DNA from: Verrucomicrobiaceae bacterium
GTDB lineage: Bacteria > Verrucomicrobiota > Verrucomicrobiia > Verrucomicrobiales > Verrucomicrobiaceae
DNA: 64,000 nt
Assembly: GCA_027489965.1 (NCBI GenBank)
Contig: JAIXZA010000162.1
Coordinates: 1 to 64,000 of the forward strand
Direction of reading: 5' to 3'
Below, one piece after another: positions 17,080-27,700 of the stretch. Numbering within the stretch: the stretch's first letter is position 1; the number at the start of each line of letters is the position of its first letter. The position numbers and the translations under genes are program-made. The notes beneath the pieces are model-generated. The model saw only the letters and a program-made list of their open reading frames with translations, was not told where the DNA came from and did no database searches.

Positions 17080-18504
17080 ATGAAACTTAGCCTTCTTTTT
17101 TTGACTCTCTTTGCCACTGTTGCTCAGGCGTTAGCCAAACCGAACATCATCTATATTTTGGTCGATGACCTCGGCTATGGAGATCTCGGCTGCTATGGTC
17201 AAAAATCGGGCTTAAAGACACCCAACATCGACCGCATGGCCGCTGAGGGCATGAAGTTCACCCGCCACTACGCTGGCAGCACCGTCTGTGCACCCTCACG
17301 CTGTGTTCTCATGACTGGGCTGCATTCAGGACATGGACGTGTCCGTGGTAACGATCCCTGGACCATCCCTGATAGCGATGTCACGGTTGCCAATTTGCTC
17401 AAGAAAGCAGGCTATCACACTGCCTGTATCGGTAAATTTGGACTGGGCAAACCTCTGCCGCTCAATGATCCTGAAAAGAAAGGGTTTGATGAGTTTTTTG
17501 GCTACGTGGGAACCAGTCATGCGCACAATTTCTACAGCAAGGCAATCATCCAAAACGGCAACATCTTATCACTGAACAACACGGTCATTCCTAACACGCA
17601 AAAGCAAGTAGCCGACTACAAGGATACGGATCTAATCGGTACTGGCGTAGCTCCGCTGGATGGCCGCAAGGAGTGGGTGCCGCAGCTGTGCTCTGACGAG
17701 ACGACTCGCTTTTTAACTGCCTGCGCTAATAAACCAGAAACGCCCTTTTTCCTCTATTACGCTCTCAATATTCCGCATGCCAATAACGAAGCGGGAAAAA
17801 GCTCACCTCTGGGTCACGGCATGGAATGTCCCGATTATGGAGAGTTTAAGAGCAAAGATTGGCCAGATGCAGAGAAGGGTTTTGCCCAGCTCGTCTGGTT
17901 CCTGGATCAAGAAGTCGGGCGTGTCATGGATCTGCTAAAGAAGCGTGGCCTTGCCGAAAATACGCTGGTGCTTTTTTCTAGCGATAACGGCCCGCATCAA
18001 GAAGGCGGTCACCAAAGTGACTTCTTCAATAGCAATGGCGACTTCAAGGGCATCAAGCGCGATCTGACCGATGGCGGAATTCGCGTGCCCTTCCTTGCTT
18101 GGTGGCCTGGCAAGGTCAAAGCAGGTGCGGTCAGTGATCACGTCAGCGGTTTCCAGGATCTGCTACCCACGGTCGCTGACCTCAGTGGTTCGGTTCTCAC
18201 GACAGAAACCGATGGTCTCTCACTCAAGCCAACACTTCTTGGCGAATCGGGCCAAAAACAGCACCCGCACCTGTGCTGGTATTTCAGTGAAAAGGGCGGT
18301 ATCAACGCGGTCTTAAAATGGCCCTGGAAACTCATCCAACTCAACACGGGTTCTGATAAAAAAGCGAAAAAGAAGCTCAAGATGACCAGCGAGCTCTACA
18401 ATCTGGAAGACGACATCGGAGAAGAAACCAACCTAGCTTTCAAACACCCTGAGAAGGTCAAGGAACTGGAGCAACTTCTCACAGATTCATATCGGGAACC
18501 ATAG
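17080..18504 (+). CDS. Secreted type I sulfatase
   Basis: 474 residues with signal peptide MKLSLLFLTLFATVAQALA. The metal-binding start IIYILVDDLGYGDLGCYG is followed by the sulfatase signature VCAPSRCVLMTG, in which Cys70 would be converted to formylglycine. A second metal/active-site stretch, LFSSDNGPHQEGG, lies near residue 305. The protein should hydrolyse sulfate esters, probably on sulfated polysaccharides, outside the cytoplasm. Full length for S1-family arylsulfatase A-like enzymes. No formylglycine-generating enzyme is encoded nearby. The substrate cannot be told from motifs. Confidence 0.93.
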   Translation: MKLSLLFLTLFATVAQALAKPNIIYILVDDLGYGDLGCYGQKSGLKTPNIDRMAAEGMKFTRHYAGSTVCAPSRCVLMTGLHSGHGRVRGNDPWTIPDSDVTVANLLKKAGYHTACIGKFGLGKPLPLNDPEKKGFDEFFGYVGTSHAHNFYSKAIIQNGNILSLNNTVIPNTQKQVADYKDTDLIGTGVAPLDGRKEWVPQLCSDETTRFLTACANKPETPFFLYYALNIPHANNEAGKSSPLGHGMECPDYGEFKSKDWPDAEKGFAQLVWFLDQEVGRVMDLLKKRGLAENTLVLFSSDNGPHQEGGHQSDFFNSNGDFKGIKRDLTDGGIRVPFLAWWPGKVKAGAVSDHVSGFQDLLPTVADLSGSVLTTETDGLSLKPTLLGESGQKQHPHLCWYFSEKGGINAVLKWPWKLIQLNTGSDKKAKKKLKMTSELYNLEDDIGEETNLAFKHPEKVKELEQLLTDSYREP

Positions 18505-18734
18505 TCGTAAACATGCTGCTCAAATCTGCTGCGGCTTGAGACGGAGCAGTATAGCTCATCATGATGGCTGTTTGAGATCGAATCACAAACTGTTTCAAAA
18601 GAGGCCCTTAGATTGATTTCATGTGTTTAAAGCCTAGTTGAAAAGCAAGGCCGAGGTCAAGACGAAGCCTGTTGGTTCATGGTTTTAGTCTTGCTTTGAG
18701 CAGAAAAAACGGATGTGATGTCTTTGTTTAACTG

Positions 18735-21700
18735 GTGATGAACAAATTCCGCAGACGACTATGGACCTATACTTTGTGTATGGGCATTGTCATGACAGCG
18801 ATGGTCGCTTGGTTCTTGGGCGGTCAGAGTGGGGTTTTGAATGAGAAACTGGGACCTTCTATCGCGCTCAAAAAGTCAAAGCCTGAGCAGGTCGTAACGA
18901 TGGTCAAAAACGGCTCGGTCAAGGCTACACCACCGCCTTTAGTGAAGGCATCCATGCCGTTTCATCCTGTGGTCTTGAATCGCTATCAGGAGCGTTTGCT
19001 CAAGGAGGCCGTGCTGCTGGATCAACGTCGACTGGAGGCGCGTGGGAATGAGCCTGCCAGGGAAGTGCGATTATGGCGCACCGATTTTAAATTTCCTTTG
19101 GTTCGGGAAGAAACGATACTCGGGCTGGATGCGAACGGTCGATGGCAGCCCATGCGCCGAGATTTTTCCGTGGCTGATCATGCCATGGTGAAGTTCCCTG
19201 AGGGAGTAACGCAAAAGCAAATGAATGACTGGGCCAAAAAGCATGGTTTCACGTTCAGGCATTCTTTAAAAACAACTGCCGTAAAATTGATCGCTTCAGC
19301 GGAAGAGTCACTGGATACGGCGGATCGAATCATGGCAGCCTTTAAACAGGCGTTTCCACTGGCCCCTCAGCAGGCGGCTGTTGCGGAAAGGGACTATTTG
19401 GTGTTTCCGACTTTGCTGCCAGATGACACTAATTTTTCTCAGCTCTGGGGAATGCATAATACAGGTCAGACTGGAGGCATGGCAGATGCTGATATTGATG
19501 CTCCTGAGGCCTGGGATTTAACGACAGGTTCACGTGAGATCCTTGTTGGCGTGATTGATACAGGGGTGGATCGCCATCACCCAGATCTAGCGCCGAACAT
19601 GTGGCGCAATCCGAATGAACTCGCAGGCAATGGTGTCGATGATGATCGCAATGGCTTCATTGATGACATTTATGGCTGGGATTTCTTTGCTGACGACAAT
19701 GATCCGATGGACGAAAACAACCACGGGACTCACTGCTCAGGCACGATTGGTGGTGTGGGAAACAATCGAGCAGGAGTCACCGGTGTCTGCTGGCAGGTCT
19801 CGATCGTTGGTATTCGTTTTCTTGGGCCCGTCGGGGGAAGCACATCGGATGCGATCGAGTGTGTGAATTACTCACGGACTCTGGGGGTGGATTTGACCTC
19901 GAATTCATGGGGTGGTGGCGGCTTTAGCTCTCTTTTGCAAGCTGCGATCGTCAATGCTGGTCAGGCAGATCAATTGTTTGTAGCCGCAGCAGGAAATGAT
20001 GCTTCCAATATTGATTTGGCACCTCAATATCCAGCAGGTTATGCGACCGACAACATTGTCTCTGTCGCTGCCAGCACAGATCGTGATGGTTTATCCAGCT
20101 TCTCAAATTATGGTCAAACGACGGTGGATATCGCTGCTCCGGGTTCATCCATCCTGAGCACCGTCAGAAGCGGCGGTTACTCGACCTTTAGCGGCACATC
20201 GATGGCGACTCCCCATGTAGCGGGAGCCGTGGCTCTTTTAAAGAGTTTAGCACCAGAAATGCCAGCCGGTGAGATCAAGTCCCAACTTCTAGCCACTGCC
20301 GATCCTTTACCAGCCTTTAGAACGACGACTGTTTCTGGTGGGCGGCTGAATGTAGAAAGATTGATTGCTCAATCTACAGGACCGCGACCGATCATTAGTG
20401 TCACTACGATTGAAGAGCAGCCAGGTGGGAATGATGATGGGATCAGCAATCCGGGCGAGGCATTGGCACTGCGGTTCAGTGTGAATAATCGAGGAACTGA
20501 AACTGCCCAAAATGTGCGAGCCACACTCAAGAGTAGCTTGAGTAATTCTCGTTACAGCATCACACGTGGAGAGATCAATCTAGGCAATCTAGACGCAGGT
20601 CAGATTCTAACATCTCCAACGACTTTCTTGGTTCGATCACAGGCTTTAACGCTGACGCCTTATGCAGAGGAGTTTTTCATCACGCTTCATTACGGGCCGG
20701 AACAAGAACAAACGGTCCATCGGGTAACCCTCTACTTACATACCTCCTCTCGAATTGCAGGACGCGTCACACGCATTTCGGATGGTTCACCCATCGAAGA
20801 TGCTGTGGTAAGCTTAAAAGGACCCGAAAACCACACGATTCAAACAGGTGCTGATGGACATTACGCCATCATTGTGACAGACGGAGTCTATAAAATAAAC
20901 GCTTCCGCGTCGGGATTTGTGCCGAGCTTTGAGGTCACCCAAAATGCGCCACCTGGGGCGGAAGGTGTCGATTTCTCTTTGGGCATTCCGCAATTACGTC
21001 TAACGCCGGAGACCGTGGTCGCGAATCTATTCACGAATCGAACTGCACGACAGTTTGTTGAGATGAGAAATGATGGCACAGCGCCTCTCGTTTGGTCACT
21101 GAAATTGAATAAGCGCCAACAGGATGAAGCGATCACACAAACAGCATTTATCTTGCCTTCTGCCCAGATTCCAGGGTTCCCAGAAATAGCAGAAGGCGGT
21201 CCGAGAACGTCTTTTAAAACCCAGCCCCATTCCATGGTGCCTGCATTAGAAGTGCCGTTGGCTTCATTGATTGGTCGCACCATCGGTGCAGTCAGCTCAA
21301 TCTGGGATCGCTCTATTTTGATGAGTGATCTAAAGGCCCGTGGTGCCACGGTCATGACGATTGATTTGCCACTGACAGCCACTGTGTTAGATGCGGTGGA
21401 TGCTTTGATTGTTGATGACAGCATCGCCGATTGTTCAGCAGTCGAGATAGATCTTTTAAGACAGCGTGTGGAGGCAGGCGTAGGCGTTTTATGTGAGGCC
21501 GACAATCCAAGCTCAATCAACCGTATTAATGAGCTTTTTGCCACTACAGGCATCGAGGCTGTTTCCGAAGGTTTTCGTGATCTAAAATTCACGGATATTC
21601 GAACGCACCCGATGACCACCGGAGTCACTGCTTTGCAGGAATATGCCGTCGGAGCCACAGCGTTTGTTAGGGGTTCAGCACAAGTTCTCGTCCAAGATCC

Positions 21701-24700
21701 CAATGGACGCGCCCATGCCGCGATCTCCAGCCTTGGAGACGGCGTTGTCGTCTTTGTAGGCAATGAGATATCTGACAGCTCAAGCTTTGAGTCTGGAGAT
21801 GCACGTCGATTCGTGAATCAAATCATGGACGGTCTGTCTGGTCAGGTCCCTTGGCTGACAACGGGGGCTTACTCTGGCTTTATTCGGCCTGGAGAGCGAT
21901 ACCTGTTGCCGTTGGATTTCTCAGCACAAGACCAAGCTGCTGGCACATATCAGGCGGATATAACCTTTGACACAAACATTCCAAATCAGACGAATGATCG
22001 CCTGCCAATCACGATGATGGTCACAGCTGCACCAGAGATCGTTGGAAGCGCAGACAGACTTTCTTTTGGTTCAGTGGTCGAAGGCGTTCTGGCAACTCAG
22101 ACACTGACAATCCGTAATGATGGCAACCTGCCGCTGCATGTCAGTCGAGTATTGATTGAAGGTGCGGATGCGGCCTTCTTTAATCATCCTATCAGCGAAC
22201 CCTTTGAACTCGCGCCATCGGCTAAGCAGGATGTCGTTGTGACTTTTCATTCGTCCGCACCGAAGCGTCCGCACAATGCGCGTCTATTGATCCATTCAGA
22301 TGATCCGACTCGCCCTGTACTGGAGGTGTCTTTGCTGGGAGCAAGACAGGATCCACCAGATCTAGTCATAAAAGCAAAAGAAGTTTTCTTGCAGCTGAAG
22401 CAAGGAAAGCTGGGTTTTGCTGAGTTGACTTTCGAGAATCAAGGAAAGGGTGTTTTATCTTGGCAGAATAGTTTACCAGAATCTCCTCCATGGGTTCAAA
22501 TCGCAGGAGCGGGTGGCAGTCTCAACCCCTTGGCGCGGGGAAAAATACGATTGAATTATGATCCTGGCAATCTGAGTGCTGGCGACTATTCAACCACTCT
22601 GCGGCTTGCGACGAATGATGTGGATACACCGGTCACTCTCGTGCCGGTGATTATGCGTCTTATTGCGGAGCCTAGGCCGAGCTTTAAATCTTATCTCAGC
22701 TTTTCAGACACGATCGTTGGAGAACACTCTCAAGGGTTCATTCAGATCACTAACTTGGGCAGTGCAGATTGGAGCGTTAAAAACATCCTTTCGTTTGCGT
22801 CCAATTTTACATGTACCTCAGCCTTACCCTTCAAAGTGCCTGCTGGCCAAACCCGATTTTTATCAATCAGATTCAGACCAACCAAAGTTGGGCCAGTGAC
22901 AGGAAGTTTGATTTTAGGGACAAATAGCTCAGAGCGCTTCAGTTTTCTTGTCGTATCAGGCAGTGGCATTCGAGGCCCCACAATCCGCGTGAGTGCAAGT
23001 GGCCTGAACTTTAGCTCTGCTCCGGCAGCCACGGTGCATAGGACGATAGCCATCAACAATGCTGGAGACCTGCCCTTAATTTGGTCTTCGGCCCTAATTG
23101 GTGGCCCTCAGTGGCTAACCCTGAAACCAGCATCAGGAAATGTCGGGCGACGAAACACTCAAGTTATCCAAGTAGAAATGAATACAAGGGGGCTGGCTGC
23201 AAGTATTTACCCTTCCAGAATACGTTTGCTAAGCAATGATAAGAGTCGTCCAGCCGTGGATCTGCCAATTCGGATGCAAGTAACCAGCTCAGGGGTTATC
23301 GAACTGTCAGAGACGGGTCTTGTTTTTCCTGAGATATGGACGGGTGCAGTAAGTCAAAAAAGCATGACGATCTCCAACGCTGGAAATGCTGCGTTTGATA
23401 TCTTATCGGTAGTTTCTTCTAGTAGTCGATTGAGAGCAGAAATGGCATCTCCCGTGACTCTGGGCCCTGGGACGCAAATACCGGTGACATTTTTCTACAG
23501 TTCCGCAGACGAAGGTTCTTTTAACGATACTTTTAAAGTCAGCACTTCGATCAAGACCAGCCGAGTCGTAACTCTTCCTGTGACGGCCAAGGTTGTGCAT
23601 CCGCCATCCATTGCAGTCAATCCCGTAAAAATTGACGAGACGATAGATCCTGGTCAATGGATTACGCGAGACATTACGGTGAAAAATGATGGCGGGGCAG
23701 AGCTGAATTGGACTTCCAGCTTGAGAGATGGCACTGGCCCTGAGCTGCCCCTTTCAGATGTATTAACAGAGTTTATTGCAAACACGGTGCTACTACTGAC
23801 CAAGGTTCCTGATGCCTATTCTTTTCCTGGAGGAGTTGATGGAGATAAAATCGTTGAGACAGCCGCTACCGGGATTTTTAAAGGAGGCAATATTCATTCG
23901 ACAAATCTTGAGGGTGGAAGTGCGATTCCCTATTCCGATAACAAGATGATATCGAACCCGCGAGTGGGTCCGACTGGGAAATACTTTACTCGTAAAACGA
24001 ATACGCTTTTTGTTTTTGGGGCTGACCTTGATGGGGTGACGAGCTTTAAATTGGCAGGGAAGCTCGATACTGGTGGTGCAGGTACAGCTGAAGCCATGAG
24101 TTTTACCCGAGAGATTGCAGGCACGACTTATCGAGCCTTTTTCAAGCAAACACATGGTCTTAACAAACCAGCCGTCAACCACCTCATCATCGTTGCAGAA
24201 AAGCCCGGGCTTTCTCAGAACTTCTCGACTGACACGACCTTTGATGAGCATGAAATAACGGGCCTCTCTGGTAAAACACGGCTTTACCATTTACTGTTTG
24301 GCACTCTTCAAGGTCGCAAAGTGACGTCGCTGGAGGTGACGCAGTTAATGGATAGCTTTTTGAAAGTGGCTGTGCATTCCATGCAACCTAAATGGATGCG
24401 GCTGGCACCCAATTCTGGATCCGTGCCTGCCATGAGTCAGAAAGTGCAGGCGCTACAAATCGATACACGTTCATTACCAGGAGGCACTTATGGAGCGACG
24501 CTACGCCTTAATAGCAATGCCGGCGGCCTTAGCCAAATAGAGATGCCAGTTAGTGTTAAAGTGCCTTCCCGTTCTTTACTGGTGGCAGATCCTGAATTGA
24601 TCAAATTTCCGGACATCTATGTCGATACCATCAATGATCAGACATGTGTGCTTAACAATGTGGGCAATCTGCCCATCACGATTACCGCTATTCACAGCAG

Positions 24701-27700
24701 CGAATCTGCATTCACCATTTCAGGAATGCGCTTCCCCATCACTTTGCAACCGCAGGAGAGTGGTGCGATCAATGTGCTTTTTGCTCCAAAAGATGTAGCT
24801 GACATCACCGGAACACTGACAGTCATGAGTGCAGGTCAATCAGAGCCAGCACTACTTATCCCGATTTCTGCACGAGCGACCGTTGGACCGCGCTTGGAAA
24901 CACTCCCCGCTTCTATCGAAGTGGGCGTGAATCCAGGAAACAGTGTGATAGAAACCATTAGAATAACTAATAAAGGCGGAGCGACCTTGAAGTGGAATGC
25001 TGGTTTATCCAGTAATCTGACGAGTTTGATTACGCTAAATCGCAACTCAGGGACAACGGTGCCGAATGCTAGCAGCGCCTTAAATTTAACGGTGGGAACA
25101 ACTCAATCCACCTTAGCTCGGACGACCACTGGAAGTATAACCTTGAATAGCGATGATCCACGCAATCCAATGGTCACTATTCCAGTCAGCATTACCGTGC
25201 GTGCCATTCCAAGACTGACGCTCTCTCCACCCGTAGCCAGCTTTCCAGACACCTTTATTCAAACGACCTCCACTCAAACATTAACGCTGAAGAACACTGG
25301 GAATGCCACGCTTACGATCTCAAGAATTGTCAGCACAGACACTCAATTTAATTGGGCCAATGTAAGTACACCCATGCAATTAGACATCGGGTCAAGCACC
25401 ACGCTGGCACTTCATTTTTCGCCTACAAACTTAGGTTCTTACAATGCCGAGTTCCGGTTCACGACCAATCAACCAGAAACATCTGAAGTGGTGTTGGCCA
25501 CTCTTGGGAAATGTGTTAGTCTGCCCAGTATTCGTGTTCAGCCCGACGCAGTGACCGTTACCCTTTCTAAAGGTGGAACTACGACGCAGAATCTAAGTAT
25601 CTTGAATGAGGGCGGCGCTGTTCTGAATTGGCAAACTGTTTTACAATCTCGGGACGTTCAATCAGGCAATTTACATGACATCCTGCAAAGGGTGAATGAT
25701 CACTACTCTGAGATTACCCATTTGATCCCTGATATCTATTCATTCACTGAAGGTGAATCTGGCTCTGTCATCTATGATGGAGGAGAGGATATGTATGACT
25801 CGGGCAATATTCTGGGAACAAACCTCAGCAACACGATCTCCTATTCTGACAATCAAGTCATCAATGGTCTTGCCATCGGTCCAGGGGGACAATATTTCAC
25901 TCGGAAAAGAGAGGGGCTGTTTGTTTTTGCAGCGGATTTGGATAGGGCTACGAGCTTTTCGGTTCGTGGGGATTTGGGCGCTGATGGTTCTGGAAAAGTC
26001 AGTGGTTCTGTCTTAACCCGCACGTTCCATGGCATTACCTACAAAGGTTTTTTCAAATGTGTCAGTGGCACCACAGACCCATCGGTCAATCATCTTATCA
26101 TTGTTGAAGACAAGCCAGGCATCGCCCGTGCTTACAGCAGTAATTCGGATCGAGATGACCACAACATCACGGGATTATCTGGATCGACTCGTTTATATTA
26201 TCTTCTTTTTTCTAGCCGCAATGGAGCTGAAATTTCTTCAACGCTGGCAGGCGATGTGATGGACAGCTTTTTGAGCAACATTGCTTTGCCAAATCGATTG
26301 TCTTGGCTCTCCGTCACCCCTTTTGCAGGCTCGACCGCTAGCAGTAAAAGTTCCCCCGTGAGTTTAAACTTCGACGCCAACATGCTTGATGTCGGGATTT
26401 ACACAGCCAACGTACGGTTTACCAGCAATGCTTCCAATTCTACTGTTGTGGATGTGCCTATAAGCATGCAGATCACGCCTCCCTTACTGGAGGTTTCGCC
26501 CTCGGCGATTGATTTGATTCAGATCCAAAATCAAACAACGGTTTCTCAAGTGATTGAGCTTACGGCTTTGCCTGGAAGCAGTCCAAATTGGACCGCTAGC
26601 AGCCCAGCACCCTGGATACGACTTTCAAAAACAGAGGGCTCAGGAACCGATCAGTTGGAGGTTTCCTTTGACCGGCTTTTGGGGCTGGGGATCTACCAAT
26701 CCAAGCTAACCATCTCTTATCCGGGCACGACGCTTGAACTACCGGTGACTTTGAGTGTGAGAGCTGCTTCTTACACCCAATTGCTGACGGAATATGGTCA
26801 ACCACGGATGTTAGGTCTGATTCGTGGACAGAATGCCACGCCATCTCTGCTCGTTGGTCTGCATCCTAATTCATTAGCAGTTCAAACGGTTTTACGACTT
26901 CCCACGGATATCACAGATGCGGATATCACCACGGATGGAAGGCTTCTTTATGCCATCAGTTTCGCCGAACGTACGATCTCGGAAGTGGATCTTGGAACCT
27001 TCTCGCTCGTTCGAACACAGGCAATTCCTACTCCTAACGATGCAGGCAGGACAGCTCCTTATCATTATCATATTGAGGCTGGACGCCCAGGCACGGTTTA
27101 TTACACAGATGCAGCGATCAATCCAATGTTACATGTCTTTGACTTTGGTGCCGGAAGTGATTTGTCCACATTTACGTTAAACAATGGCTCTGGTATCGGT
27201 GACTTTGTGGTCACGCCAGATGGTTCTTCCATGTATGCTTGGTCACAGACAGGTTGGGGATTGACTGGTAGTTCCACTTTAGCCCGTATCGATTGCAGCA
27301 CGTCGGTGCTGAATCAAATTAGTGTGAGTGCTGCAACGCTCAGCCAAGCTCCTCTTGATGCTCCAGTTTTTTATTCAGCCAGTCGAGATGCGGTAATCAC
27401 CAAAACTCAGAAGTTTAAACCGGACCTCAGCAGCTCTCAGACGTTTGCTTCAAGTCCATTCTACGCGGCATCTGCTTATGGGACGGTGTTGGCTAGCGTG
27501 AATCAACTGATTGATTCTGTGACAGGCACCCCTTTGCTGACATTGAGCGGATCGAGCAGTGGCGTGCAAGCTTTTACAGGCGACCAGACAGGTCTTGTTT
27601 ATCTTCATGCTTCTACTGGCCTTCTAACGCGTCTAGAGGTGCCCAATCTGAGTGCAGTGGAAATGTCACCCAGACTAGCGGATGGCAGCCTTCTTCCTTC

